Notes: generated by a model not told the origin, from the sequence alone. A stretch of 64,000 nucleotides of DNA from Sphingomonas lacunae (GCF_012979535.1 NZ_CP053015.1:62001-126000), one strand, 5' to 3'; shown: positions 34,637 to 43,773, counted from the stretch's first letter. Numbers and translations: made by a program.

Positions 34637-36021
34637 CGAACGCCTTCGGGCCAGAGCACCACGCGCAAGGTCTGCAACAGGATCAGAAGGTCGAGAAAGG
34701 GCGTGTAATTCTTGGCGTAGTACAAATCATATTCGAGCTTGCAGCGCGCATCCTCGATCGACGCGCCATAGGGATAATTTATCTGTGCCCATCCGGTCAG
34801 GCCCGGCTTCACCATGTGGCGTTCGGCATAATAGGGGATTTCGCGTTCCAGTTCCTGAACGAACTCCGGTCGTTCGGGACGCGGCCCGACAAAGCTCATT
34901 TCACCCTTGAGCACGTTCCATGCCTGGGGGATTTCGTCGATCCGCGTCATGCGCAGGAACCGACCGATCCGGGTAATGCGCGGGTCGGCTTCGGCTGCCC
35001 AGATGGCTTTGCCGCCAGCTTCGGCATCCTGCCGCATCGACCGCAATTTGAAGATGTCATAGGGTTGGCCATACAGGCCGACACGCCGCTGGCGGTACAG
35101 GGCCGGTCCGGGGCTGTCGAGCTTGACAAGAATTGCAGCGATCAGCACCACCGGTCCCATGATCAAAAGGACCAGCAGGCTGGCGACAATGTCGAACAGC
35201 CGCTTCGCGACCTTTGAAACCCGCTGTCCTGCCGTGAATCCATCAGAAAAGATGAACCAGCTTGGGTTGACGGTTGCCAGGTCAACCCGGCCAGTCTCAC
35301 GCTCCAGAAAACTGGAAATTTCGTTGACGTGCACCCCGGTGGTCTTGATCCGCAGCAGGTCGTCAAGCGGCAACGCATTGCGCCTTTCTTCCAGCGCTAA
35401 TACGACTTCCCCGACGTTCAGCGCGACCACATGGTCGGCCAGACTGTCAATCTTGGTCCTGTGGACGGCGGCCGGCACGGCGGGCGCCTCATCGGTCATG
35501 GCGACAAAACCCACCGCGTTGAATCCCGCGCTGCTTGATCGCGCCAGATCGGCAATGCGGCCAGCCCGTGAACCGGCTCCCAGGACCAGGATACGCCGGC
35601 GGAAGGCCTCACCACCCAGCGCAGCGGTAAACGCAAATCGCAGCAGGATCGGACCGAGAACAGCGAGTGGCATGGCATAAGCAAGGTTTGATCGCCACAA
35701 GGCAACGCTGGGAAAAACAAAATAAAGGGTCGCCAGCAGGATGATGCCAAGGGATACCGCCGTCAGGAGCCTCATCAACGCAAAGCGGACGGATTGCAGC
35801 GCCTCCGTCCCATAGACACCGACACCAATCATGCCCAGTTGCACCACCAGGGCAAAACTCACCATCGGAATCCAGCGCACATAAAGCGGCTCTACCGTCA
35901 TCCCGATCTGATGGGCACGCAACACCCAAGCCGCTTCCGCCGCCATCATCAACAGCAGGGCGTCAAACAGGGCAAGCAGCAGAACTGCCTTGGGAATATA
36001 ATGTTTGAACAGACGAAACAT
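34633..36021 (-). CDS. Undecaprenyl-phosphate glycosyltransferase, TIGR03013/XrtA-associated
   Basis: A 462-residue polyprenyl-phosphate sugar-1-phosphate transferase. Four or five N-terminal membrane helices are followed by a CoA-binding-like domain, and the conserved catalytic C-terminal domain has KRLFDIVASLLVLLIMGPV, RQRRVGLYGQPYDIFKLRSM and MSFVGPRPERPEFV. It starts exopolysaccharide repeat units by placing a sugar phosphate on undecaprenyl phosphate. The opening MFRLFKHYIPKAV at 36021 matches the usual start of this family; a GTG at 36045 would add eight residues. It heads the overlapping glycosyltransferase-prsK-prsR unit, the regulatory end of an exosortase A type locus. Confidence 0.87.
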   Translation of the reverse strand: MFRLFKHYIPKAVLLLALFDALLLMMAAEAAWVLRAHQIGMTVEPLYVRWIPMVSFALVVQLGMIGVGVYGTEALQSVRFALMRLLTAVSLGIILLATLYFVFPSVALWRSNLAYAMPLAVLGPILLRFAFTAALGGEAFRRRILVLGAGSRAGRIADLARSSSAGFNAVGFVAMTDEAPAVPAAVHRTKIDSLADHVVALNVGEVVLALEERRNALPLDDLLRIKTTGVHVNEISSFLERETGRVDLATVNPSWFIFSDGFTAGQRVSKVAKRLFDIVASLLVLLIMGPVVLIAAILVKLDSPGPALYRQRRVGLYGQPYDIFKLRSMRQDAEAGGKAIWAAEADPRITRIGRFLRMTRIDEIPQAWNVLKGEMSFVGPRPERPEFVQELEREIPYYAERHMVKPGLTGWAQINYPYGASIEDARCKLEYDLYYAKNYTPFLDLLILLQTLRVVLWPEGVR

Positions 36022-36129
36022 CGGTCTGGTGCGTGCCCTAGCCACCTGCGATCCACTTGCCGCATGCCCCGCTTAGCACCAGCTTCTTGCCTGTCGGTTA
36101 ACTTTACAGTCTTTCAACAGGGCAAAAGA

Positions 36130-37536
36130 TCAATCGGAAAAGCCAAAGGGAGCCAGGGTCCGGCGATACTCATCGGGCAGCACCTGCCGACCGATCGGAG
36201 GCGCCGAACGCGCGGCACAGTTGGGGCGCTGGCACAGGCGACAGCTGACGCCGATCGGTGTGGGGCGCTCTGCATCCGGTGCATCGGGGCCATCGGCATA
36301 GACCAGCCGCGGCGCATGATCCGCGGCACATCCCAGCGCAATTGCACGCTCGACACGGGCCGCGCCATGGGCTCCGCCGCCTGCGGTTACCGTCCGCGCG
36401 ATCGAAAAGAAACGCTGGCCATCGGGAAGTTCAAGCCACTGGGTCAGGATGGAACGCGGTCGCAAGAATGCCTGATGGACCGACCACAGGGGACAGGCCC
36501 CGCCATGGCGGGCAAAGGGAAAGCCCGCCCCGTCCATCCGCTTTGACACATTGCCAGCCTGATCGACGCGCAAAAAGAAGAAGGGCACGCAGGTGGAGCC
36601 CGGCCTTTGCAAGGTTGTCAGCCTGTGCGCGGTCTGCTCGAAACTGGTACCAAACTGCCTGCCCAGGACCTCTATGTCATAGCGCTTCACCTCCGCTGCC
36701 TTGGCAAATGCGCCATAGGGCATGACAAAGGCAGCCGCAGCATAGCTGGCCAGTGAACGACGGATCAGCAAGCGACCACTATCCGTCTCCAGACCGCTTG
36801 CCGACACCAGCCCATCCAGATCCTTGCGCCATTCCAGATAGGCAATTTGTAGCGCCAGCTGGAACTGCCGGCTCGAACTGTCGAGCGTTTCATCGAGCAA
36901 TATCTCGCTGCGGTGCCGGTCATATCGGCGCAGCGAACCAACCATCACATGCGATGGCAGGAAGCGGACACGCAGGCCGTACTTCCCTTTGAGAAAGGCG
37001 GTAGGACCACCCGCTTCCTCAACCTTGCCAGCCAGCACCTCGGCCAAATCGTCAAGCTGCGGGAAACTGTTGCGATTGCTGGCCAGATAGTTGCGCGCTT
37101 CGGCAACCGGATCCGCCTCCCCCGCGGCGCCGGCATCCGCGCTGGCGATACGATCGGCCAGCGTTGCCTGTTCCTGCTGCCAGCTGCCGTGCAGGCGCAG
37201 CAAGGCTTCGGTGATACCGGGAAAATTGGTCGCGACGTCCGCGATCTCAAGGGCGGGCAGGTCGATGTCGGAGAAAATCGGGTCTTTCAGGACTGTCCGC
37301 AGCCGGCTGATCACCTCGGCACTGTTGTCCACCGCCAGTTCGGCCACATCCAACCGATATGTCCGCGCAAGGCGGAGCAATATGTCGGCTGTCAACGGTC
37401 GCTGGTTGCGCTCGATCAGCGCGATGTAACTCGGCGAAATCTCGAGATCCGCTGCCATTTCCGCCTGCGTCAGGCCAAGCTCGCGCCGCAGGCGCTTGAG
37501 GCGCGGGCCCAAATAGACCGACCGTTCAACTGCCAC
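36130..37536 (-). CDS. ScfR/RamB-type XRE regulator with IrrE-like domain
   Basis: A 468-residue protein. The N-terminal XRE helix-turn-helix (RLKRLRRELGLTQAEMAADLEISPSY begins near residue 13) is followed by an IrrE/ImmA-like central domain and a cysteine-containing C-terminal domain (CPLWSVHQAF and CRLCQRPNC). Proteins with this layout (RamB, ScfR, MccR) bind short-chain acyl-CoA-linked signals and control acetate, propionate and glyoxylate genes. The gene is divergent from aceA across 168 bases that hold the palindrome at 37572-37588, so it most likely controls aceA and itself. The central peptidase-like zinc motif is not obviously intact. Confidence 0.87.
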   Translation of the reverse strand: MAVERSVYLGPRLKRLRRELGLTQAEMAADLEISPSYIALIERNQRPLTADILLRLARTYRLDVAELAVDNSAEVISRLRTVLKDPIFSDIDLPALEIADVATNFPGITEALLRLHGSWQQEQATLADRIASADAGAAGEADPVAEARNYLASNRNSFPQLDDLAEVLAGKVEEAGGPTAFLKGKYGLRVRFLPSHVMVGSLRRYDRHRSEILLDETLDSSSRQFQLALQIAYLEWRKDLDGLVSASGLETDSGRLLIRRSLASYAAAAFVMPYGAFAKAAEVKRYDIEVLGRQFGTSFEQTAHRLTTLQRPGSTCVPFFFLRVDQAGNVSKRMDGAGFPFARHGGACPLWSVHQAFLRPRSILTQWLELPDGQRFFSIARTVTAGGGAHGAARVERAIALGCAADHAPRLVYADGPDAPDAERPTPIGVSCRLCQRPNCAARSAPPIGRQVLPDEYRRTLAPFGFSD

Positions 37537-37571
37537 TGCTCACGTCCCTCCAGCAACTGCACAAGCTTTTA

Positions 37572-37609
37572 ATGTAAATACATTACATCATGACAAAGAA
37601 GCTATGTAA
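37572..37609. promoter_or_regulatory. Candidate operator ATGTAA-N5-TTACAT plus third half-site
   Basis: ATGTAAATACATTACAT at 37572-37588 is a palindrome with six-base arms, and another ATGTAA lies at 37604-37609, 32 bases (about three helical turns) after the first. All lie between the divergent ScfR-like gene and aceA, 36-133 bases from their starts. Binding by the ScfR-like protein is inferred. Confidence 0.6.
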
Positions 37610-37704
37610 AGTCTGACAGCGTGACTCCGCAGTGCATTTTCGATGGCTCCGGACAGGGATACCCCGCTTCCATCACACCGGACTCTCTCCCTAAGGACCC
37701 GATC

Positions 37705-39297
37705 ATGGACTATCAGAACCACATCACCAGCACGGACGAACTGATCCGCAGCCACAACGGCACCTGGGATGGCATCAGCGGCGAATCGGTTGCCCGGATG
37801 CGCCTGCAGAACCGCTTCAAGACCGGCCTCGACATTGCGCGTTACACTGCAAAGATCATGCGCGAGGACATGGCCGCCTATGACGCCGATCCTGCCAATT
37901 ACACCCAGTCACTGGGTTGCTGGCACGGCTTCATCGCGCAGCAAAAACTTATCTCGATCAAGAAGCATTTCGGCACGACCAAGCGTCGTTACATCTATCT
38001 GTCGGGCTGGATGGTTGCCGCGCTGCGCAGCGATTTTGGCCCGCTGCCTGACCAGTCGATGCACGAAAAGACCAGCGTTCCGGCATTGATCGAGGAAATC
38101 TATACCTTCCTCAAGCAGGCTGACGCGCGTGAGCTTGGCATGCTGTTCCGCGATCTTGATGCCGCCCGCGCCGCTGGCGACGAAGTCACCGCCAAGGCAG
38201 TCCAGGCCAAGATCGACAATTTCGAAACCCATGTCGTGCCGATCATTGCCGACATTGACGCCGGTTTTGGCAATGCCGAAGCGACCTATCTGCTCGCCAA
38301 GAAAATGATCGAGGCCGGCGCCTGTGCGCTGCAGATCGAAAATCAGGTCAGCGATGAAAAGCAGTGCGGTCACCAGGACGGCAAGGTCACCGTCCCGCAT
38401 GAGGACTTCCTCGCCAAGATCCGCGCGCTGCGCTACGCCTTCATGGAAATGGGTGTCGAGGACGGCGTCATTGTCGCCCGCACCGACAGCCTGGGCGCCG
38501 GCCTCACCAAGCAGATCGCCTATACCCGCGAGCCGGGCGACCTCGGTGACCAGTATAACGCCTTCCTCGATTGTGAAGAGGTCAGCGGTGCGGGCAACCC
38601 CGGCGACGTGCTGATCAACCGCGACGGCAAGCTGATGCGGCCGAAGCGCCTGCCGTCAAACCTCTACCAGTTCCGTGCCGGAACGGGTGAAGACCGCTGC
38701 GTCCTCGACTGCATCACCAGCCTTCAGAATGGCGCTGACCTGCTGTGGATCGAGACCGAAAAGCCGCACATCGAACAGATTGCAGGCATGGTCGACCGTA
38801 TCCGCGAGGTCATCCCCAATGCCAAGCTGGCCTACAATAACTCGCCATCGTTCAACTGGACGCTGAATTTCCGTCAACAGGTGTTCGATGCCTGGGAGAA
38901 GGAAGGCCGCGACTTGTCGGACTACGACCGGGCCAAGCTGATGAGCGCCGATTATGACGCCAGCGACCTTGCCATCGAGGCCGACAACCGCATCCGCACC
39001 TTCCAGCGCGACGCTGCGGCACGGGCCGGCATCTTCCATCACCTCATCACACTGCCGACCTATCATACTGCGGCGCTGTCGACCGACAATCTCGCCAAGG
39101 AGTATTTCGGTGACGAAGGGATGCTGGGCTATGTCGCCGGCGTGCAACGCAAGGAAATCCGTCAGGGTATCGCCTGTGTGAAGCACCAGAACATGTCAGG
39201 CAGCGACATTGGCGATGACCACAAGGAATATTTCGCCGGAGAAGCAGCGCTCAAGGCAGGTGGTGTCCACAACACCATGAACCAGTTTGCTGCCTGA
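37705..39297 (+). CDS. aceA: Isocitrate lyase
   Basis: A 530-residue isocitrate lyase of the long Pseudomonas type. The active-site cysteine lies in KQCGHQDGKVTVPHEDFL, and the NNSPSFNW segment and the final substrate-loop residues are present. The enzyme splits isocitrate into glyoxylate and succinate, allowing growth on acetate or fatty acids. The start at 37705 (MDYQNHITSTDEL) fits the family; the open frame before it does not. AACCAGTTTGC at the end of the gene is repeated 30 bases later just after the stop, followed by another in-phase-like TGA, a small tail duplication. A 55-residue gene follows after a stable hairpin. Malate synthase is not in the window. Confidence 0.95.
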   Translation: MDYQNHITSTDELIRSHNGTWDGISGESVARMRLQNRFKTGLDIARYTAKIMREDMAAYDADPANYTQSLGCWHGFIAQQKLISIKKHFGTTKRRYIYLSGWMVAALRSDFGPLPDQSMHEKTSVPALIEEIYTFLKQADARELGMLFRDLDAARAAGDEVTAKAVQAKIDNFETHVVPIIADIDAGFGNAEATYLLAKKMIEAGACALQIENQVSDEKQCGHQDGKVTVPHEDFLAKIRALRYAFMEMGVEDGVIVARTDSLGAGLTKQIAYTREPGDLGDQYNAFLDCEEVSGAGNPGDVLINRDGKLMRPKRLPSNLYQFRAGTGEDRCVLDCITSLQNGADLLWIETEKPHIEQIAGMVDRIREVIPNAKLAYNNSPSFNWTLNFRQQVFDAWEKEGRDLSDYDRAKLMSADYDASDLAIEADNRIRTFQRDAAARAGIFHHLITLPTYHTAALSTDNLAKEYFGDEGMLGYVAGVQRKEIRQGIACVKHQNMSGSDIGDDHKEYFAGEAALKAGGVHNTMNQFAA

Positions 39298-39336
39298 GCG
39301 GCATCACAGGAACCAGTTTGCGGCGTGACCCGCAAA

Positions 39337-39372
39337 GCCTGAGGGCGGTACCCCCCCGGACCGCCCAAAGGC
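39337..39372 (+). other. Stable hairpin between aceA and the small downstream gene
   Basis: GCCTGAGGGCGGT pairs with ACCGCCCAAAGGC, interrupted by a GA/AA internal loop, around a C-rich loop. No T run follows. It may protect the aceA mRNA 3' end or reduce read-through into the 55-residue gene. Confidence 0.5.
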
Positions 39373-39403
39373 AGCAGCAACCCGAACTCCACAGGAGGCC
39401 ATT

Positions 39404-39571
39404 ATGGCAGAACCGACACGTTCCCGCGCCGTCCTTTCGACGGAAGATTTCGAGCTGCTGCGTGAAGCGGTGCTCTTTTACCTGACCAACCATCAGGACA
39501 GCCCGCAATCAATCAAATATTCGCGGCTCTATCACCGGCTCGGCACCGCCGCCGGCAAGCGCGCCGCCTGA
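39404..39571 (+). CDS. 55-residue conserved-looking small protein after aceA
   Basis: An ATG at 39404 follows ACAGGAGG at eight bases' distance, an excellent ribosome-binding site, and the frame ends at TGA 39569-39571. The protein starts MAEPTRSRAVLSTEDFELLR and contains REAVLFYLTNHQDSP and YSRLYHRLG, predicted as two amphipathic helices. No membrane segment or cysteine is present. I do not recognise a named family, but its codon use, ribosome-binding site and position argue for a real gene, probably on the aceA transcript. Its role is unknown; a small partner or modulator of carbon metabolism is only a guess. Confidence 0.7.
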   Translation: MAEPTRSRAVLSTEDFELLREAVLFYLTNHQDSPQSIKYSRLYHRLGTAAGKRAA

Positions 39572-39617
39572 CAAATAGCGGCACGCGCCGCACCGAACTT
39601 TCCTGGGGAGGAAAGCC

Positions 39618-39650
39618 TGCCCGTCGGATGTCAAGCACATCCGGCGGGCA
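39618..39650. terminator. Inverted repeat between convergent genes
   Basis: TGCCCGTCGGATGT pairs with ACATCCGGCGGGCA (one mismatch) around a five-base loop. It lies eight bases from the end of the minus-strand nucleotidyltransferase gene and 47 past the small plus-strand gene. It can serve either direction, although no T run is present. Confidence 0.6.
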
Positions 39651-39657
39651 AACCATG

Positions 39658-40467
39658 TCAGCCACACTTACCTTCCCGCTCACGCGCAGCAAGGATCGCC
39701 TCGGCCTGAACGTGGTCGTTGACCTTGTCGACATCGATGGCGGCAACCGGATCACCCATCGGGATTAGCCGCGCCGTCAGGCCAAGCCTGGTGCCAGCGC
39801 GGGCCAGCGCATCGCCCAGGCCGATTGTGCGGGTGATGGCGCGCAAGGCCAGGCCAAAGCCGAAGTGCAGGAACAGCTTCAGCGGCTTCTTGCGATCCGT
39901 CTCCGCCTCCGCCCACAGGTCAAGCGCCGCATTGGCCCGGGCGCTGGTCAGCGCGAACAGGTTGGCGCCCGACCATGCGCCATCGGAAAACCGCAGCCAG
40001 GTCCGCCGGGCATCGGGGAATTTGGACAGCATCACCTCATATTCGACCATGCCGACCGCCACATCGGGCGATGGCTTGCCCGGAGCTGACAGTTGCGCGC
40101 CCAACAGGAACTCCTCGACCATCGACCGGGTCAGCAGCACATGATCGGCCGTTGTGACGAACACCGGCCAGGGCGCGACTTCAGTGCCGGCGACGCTGCG
40201 GATGCTGCTGCTGATACCCGCCCCGCTCGGCAGGATGATCGCGCCGCCGCCGGCATCGACCGCAGCCTCCATGCGCGCGGGATCCTGCGCCAGGACGATG
40301 ATGCGGCTGATGTCGGGGACGCTGCGCAAGGTACGCACGACACGGGTCAGCATCGCCTCACCGCCGACGCGCACCAGCGCTTTCCAATCCTCGCCGAAAT
40401 GGCTGGCGAGCGGATCCGGGCCCGGACGTTGCCCGGCGAGGATGATGGCGGTCCATTTGACGGACAT
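39658..40467 (-). CDS. Nucleotidyltransferase-family protein (MobA-like)
   Basis: A 269-residue protein with an N-terminal nucleotide-binding start WTAIILAGQRPGPDPLA, followed by WKALVRVGGEAML and the metal-binding FVTTADHVLL (Asp replaced by the TAD context). This is the GT-A fold of NTP transferases such as MobA. It may transfer a nucleotide to a sugar phosphate, molybdopterin or polyprenyl carrier. The start at 40467 fits the domain; two further upstream Met codons (40527 and 40578) remain possible. It is divergent from a polysaccharide flippase gene, so a role in CDP- or NDP-activated envelope precursors is plausible. Confidence 0.75.
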   Translation of the reverse strand: MSVKWTAIILAGQRPGPDPLASHFGEDWKALVRVGGEAMLTRVVRTLRSVPDISRIIVLAQDPARMEAAVDAGGGAIILPSGAGISSSIRSVAGTEVAPWPVFVTTADHVLLTRSMVEEFLLGAQLSAPGKPSPDVAVGMVEYEVMLSKFPDARRTWLRFSDGAWSGANLFALTSARANAALDLWAEAETDRKKPLKLFLHFGFGLALRAITRTIGLGDALARAGTRLGLTARLIPMGDPVAAIDVDKVNDHVQAEAILAAREREGKCG

Positions 40468-40608
40468 GCGGGCTGCGAATTCCCTGTTGCTTATTGGTCG
40501 CGCGGCGATGGCCGTCACGAAGGACATGCGTGCGACTGACCGGCGACGGCAACAATTGCAAGCGGCAAGTTGGTGCATTGTCCGTCAAGCCGCGCTAAGG
40601 CGCGCGGC

Positions 40609-42159
40609 GTGAGTGAACCCGTCCCGCCTTCCCAAGCCGACTCCGCACCTGCGGCGGTGACCAGCCGCCATGTTGCCAAGGGTGTGGGCACCACCCTGCT
40701 TTCCCGCCTTGGCGCTGTCATCGAGATTGTTGCCCAGCCGCTCTATGTCTGGATGTTCGGCCTGGCCAGCTTCGGCCTTTATGCCGTGCTGTGGGCGGCG
40801 ATCAATCTGCTCGAAAACATCTTCGACCTCGGCATGACCAGCGCGATGCAGCGCACTGTGCCGCAATCAGCCGACGACCGCGAAGCGGCTGATGCCCTGC
40901 GCGCCGCCATGCTGCTCGGTGTCGGCCCCTGCATCATCGTCGCCGCTGTCATCATGCTGGCCGCCGAACCCTTGTCGGTCTGGGTCAATGTCGCGGCGGA
41001 GGACCGGCATCTGGTTGTCCCGGCGATCCAGCTGTTCGTTTGGGCCCTGCCGCTGTGGGCCTTTGTCGAGATCGCCACATCGGCACTTCGCGCCCGTCAC
41101 CTGTTCGGACCGGAAATCCGGTTGCGCCTCGTCTGGGAAATGTTGATCCGGCTGGTGCTGGCGGTTGGCTTTTACCTGGCTGGCTTTGGCCTGACGGGCC
41201 TGTTCTATGCCCATCTTCTGTCTTTGGCGATCACTGCTGCCCTCTGCCTCAGGCTGGTGGCGCAACATTACCGGCTCGGCATGCTGGTCACCGGCCCGCT
41301 TGTCACGCCGATATTTGTCGAAACGATGAAGGCCGGCCTGTCGATCCTGCCGTCGAACATGATCGGCCGTCTGTTCGGCGATGCCCCGGCCGTCGTTCTC
41401 AACATCGCCATCCCCGGCGCGGCGGGAGCACAGGCCGGCGCCCTTTTCACCATCGCCCGCAAGGTGTCGAGCGTCGTCCAACTCGTCCGCATCGCCTTTG
41501 TCTATGTGCTCGCGCCACTTGCTTCCAGCGCCGAACGCGCCGACCGGGCACAGGTGCACGACATTTATGCCTATGCCGTCCGCCTGATCCTTGTCATCGC
41601 CCTGCCGCTTGCCGCAGTGCTCAGCGCCGGCAGCGCCCCGCTGCTCCGTCTGTTCGGACCTGACGCCATTGTCGCACAGGGGGCGATGATTATCCTGCTG
41701 CTCGCGCGCGCCATGGAGGCGGTGGTCGGCATCTCGCTGCCGGTGCTGCAAGTTGTCGCCGGTTTCCGCCACCAGCTCACCGCCAGCATCGTCGGCCTGA
41801 TCGTCGCCTGCCTGGTCGGCTGGCCGCTGATGCAGGCGATGAACCCGCTGACCGGCCTCACACTTGCGGTCTCCATCGGCTTTGTCATCGCCGCTGCCAT
41901 TCCCATGATCCAGCTTCAGGTGCATGAGGCGCTCAATCCCATTGGTCCGGAACTGGGCCGCGCCGCTGTCCGCACCTTTATCGTGACGCTGGTCGCGCTT
42001 GTTCTGGCACTGGCGGCCGCGCGCCTGCCCGACGCGGCCGCCCTGCCTCTGGTGCTGATTGTCGGGCTAGGCGCCATCTGGGTAAGTGCGCGACTGGCCC
42101 TGCCGCTGGCGGACCGGGAATCGCTAGGGAAAACAGGGCGAAAGCTGCGGCTGGTCTGA
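40609..42159 (+). CDS. Polysaccharide/oligosaccharide flippase (MOP superfamily)
   Basis: About 516 residues from a GTG at 40609. The protein has about 12-14 hydrophobic helices, opening with VAKGVGTTLLSRLGAVIEIV, the usual first helix of Wzx-type and MATE-like flippases. It probably flips lipid-linked saccharide units across the inner membrane. No ATG start was found; a TTG at 40570 would add 13 residues. It is the first of three plus-strand genes with a methyltransferase-like membrane protein and a P-loop kinase, in an envelope-biosynthesis setting. Confidence 0.8.
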   Translation: MSEPVPPSQADSAPAAVTSRHVAKGVGTTLLSRLGAVIEIVAQPLYVWMFGLASFGLYAVLWAAINLLENIFDLGMTSAMQRTVPQSADDREAADALRAAMLLGVGPCIIVAAVIMLAAEPLSVWVNVAAEDRHLVVPAIQLFVWALPLWAFVEIATSALRARHLFGPEIRLRLVWEMLIRLVLAVGFYLAGFGLTGLFYAHLLSLAITAALCLRLVAQHYRLGMLVTGPLVTPIFVETMKAGLSILPSNMIGRLFGDAPAVVLNIAIPGAAGAQAGALFTIARKVSSVVQLVRIAFVYVLAPLASSAERADRAQVHDIYAYAVRLILVIALPLAAVLSAGSAPLLRLFGPDAIVAQGAMIILLLARAMEAVVGISLPVLQVVAGFRHQLTASIVGLIVACLVGWPLMQAMNPLTGLTLAVSIGFVIAAAIPMIQLQVHEALNPIGPELGRAAVRTFIVTLVALVLALAAARLPDAAALPLVLIVGLGAIWVSARLALPLADRESLGKTGRKLRLV

Positions 42160-42304
42160 ATAGCCGGATGGCAGGTCGTAACATCACCGCCTCATTCCCG
42201 CCCGAAAGTGGCGCTACATTGACGAGATGGGGCGGCCGCAGCTATGCGCCGCCCTTTCCATAATGGACCGGCGCCGGGCGCCGGCGGCGGGGACAGGAAA
42301 CTCA

Positions 42305-43045
42305 ATGTACCAGACCGAACTGGCACGCAGCGGCAAAAAGCTGTTCTTCATTCGCGGCACCTATATCTACATCACCATCGCCATCTCGGTGCTGATCGCC
42401 TGGTGCTCGCGCGACCTTGGTCCCTTCGCCGATGCCGGTGCCGACCGTCTCTGGTTCTGGTTCGCCTTTGCCGTGGCGAGTGCCGGCGCCATCGTCCGCG
42501 TCTTCACCTCGGGATGGGCCGCACTCGGCACATCTGGCCGCGCAAAGGTCGCGGCGGAGGCGAGCGAACTCAACACCACCGGCCCCTACAGCCTGGTGCG
42601 TAACCCGCTCTATGTCGGCCGGATCCTCAACTTCACTGGCATTGCCCTGCTCTCGGGCAGCTGGGTCTATGGCGCGATCGTCTATCTCCTTGCCGTCCTC
42701 ATTTACGAGCGCATCTCCATTTACGAGGAAGAGTTCCTGCGCGAAAAATTCGGCGCCGCCCACGCCGAATGGGCGAAGGATGTGCCGGCCCTGCTCCCTC
42801 GCCTGTCGGGTTGGGTCAGCCCCAAATATCCCTTTTGGTGGAAACGGATGATCTGGCGCGAACAGAACAAGCTGTTCCTGCTCGCCACCGCTGTCTTCCT
42901 CACCTGGTTCGCCCGCATCGGGTTTGACGTCGAAGCCATTCCTGCTGCCTGCTGGCCTTGGGTCTATGCCTATGGCGCTTTGGTCGTGGTGCGCTTCGCC
43001 ATTGGTGGCCTGAAGATGATCGGCTTCTTCAAGGAACTGAGCTGA
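42305..43045 (+). CDS. Isoprenylcysteine carboxyl methyltransferase-like membrane protein
   Basis: A 246-residue protein with several membrane helices. The motif NTTGPYSLVRNPLYVGRILNF matches the RxPxYxG element of the ICMT/PEMT family (read as LVRNPLYVG), and YEEEFLREKFGAAHAEWAKDVP supplies the C-terminal E and VP residues that bind S-adenosylmethionine and substrate. It may methylate a lipid or lipid-linked saccharide. The ATG at 42305 is preferred to an upstream frame. It lies between flippase and kinase genes with only four bases to the latter. Confidence 0.8.
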   Translation: MYQTELARSGKKLFFIRGTYIYITIAISVLIAWCSRDLGPFADAGADRLWFWFAFAVASAGAIVRVFTSGWAALGTSGRAKVAAEASELNTTGPYSLVRNPLYVGRILNFTGIALLSGSWVYGAIVYLLAVLIYERISIYEEEFLREKFGAAHAEWAKDVPALLPRLSGWVSPKYPFWWKRMIWREQNKLFLLATAVFLTWFARIGFDVEAIPAACWPWVYAYGALVVVRFAIGGLKMIGFFKELS

Positions 43046-43049
43046 GGTC

Positions 43050-43739
43050 ATGGCGGAGCCGCTGGCTCCCCTGATCGCTGTCGTCGGCTGCGACGGGTCC
43101 GGCAAATCGACCCTGTCTGCCGATCTCCTTACCCATGTCCGGGCCAGCCGCAGGGCTGAAACAGGCTATCTCGGCCTCGGATCGGGTGAACAGGGCCGCC
43201 GCATTGGTCGCTGGCCGCTCATCGGGCCGGCGCTGCAACGTTTTTTCGAAGGCGTGGCCGACCGGCTGCGCGATCCCGCCCAGCCGATCCCCGGCATTCT
43301 CGCCGCTCGCTACGCCCTGCGCAAATCCCGCAAGCGGCGGGCCAAGTTCGACGAGCTGCTCGCGGCCCGCCGTGCCGGCATAGCCATCGTTACTGATCGC
43401 TATCCACAGGTGGAGGTGCCGGGACTGCACGACGGGCCGATCCTGGCCGGCATTGCCACCACGCCGGCGCTGAAGGCGATGCAGGATGAAGAGCGCGCGC
43501 TCTACGCCGAGATGGCGGCATACCACCCCACTCTCGTCATCCGTCTACACATTGACACCGACACGGTTATGACCCGCAAGCCGGATCATGACCGCAGGCT
43601 GATCGCCGCCAAGGTGGCCAGCGTACCCCGCCTAACATTCCAAGGTGCACCGATGATCGATCTTGATGCGACGATGGACTATGCCGAGGAACTGTCGCTG
43701 GCCAAGGCCGCGGTAGACAAGGCGCTGGCATCGGCTTGA
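43050..43739 (+). CDS. P-loop kinase, thymidylate kinase-like
   Basis: A 229-residue protein with a Walker A motif GCDGSGKST at about residues 13-21, a DRY motif in VTDRYPQVEV, and the lid-like basic segment TRKPDHDRR. It resembles thymidylate kinase-like proteins that occur in exopolysaccharide loci rather than the housekeeping tmk. It could phosphorylate a sugar, glycerate or nucleotide. It follows the methyltransferase-like gene by four bases, so co-translation is likely. Confidence 0.78.
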   Translation: MAEPLAPLIAVVGCDGSGKSTLSADLLTHVRASRRAETGYLGLGSGEQGRRIGRWPLIGPALQRFFEGVADRLRDPAQPIPGILAARYALRKSRKRRAKFDELLAARRAGIAIVTDRYPQVEVPGLHDGPILAGIATTPALKAMQDEERALYAEMAAYHPTLVIRLHIDTDTVMTRKPDHDRRLIAAKVASVPRLTFQGAPMIDLDATMDYAEELSLAKAAVDKALASA

Positions 43740-43773
43740 TTGCCAAGCATTGCACCGCGTGCCGCGCGGTCGG

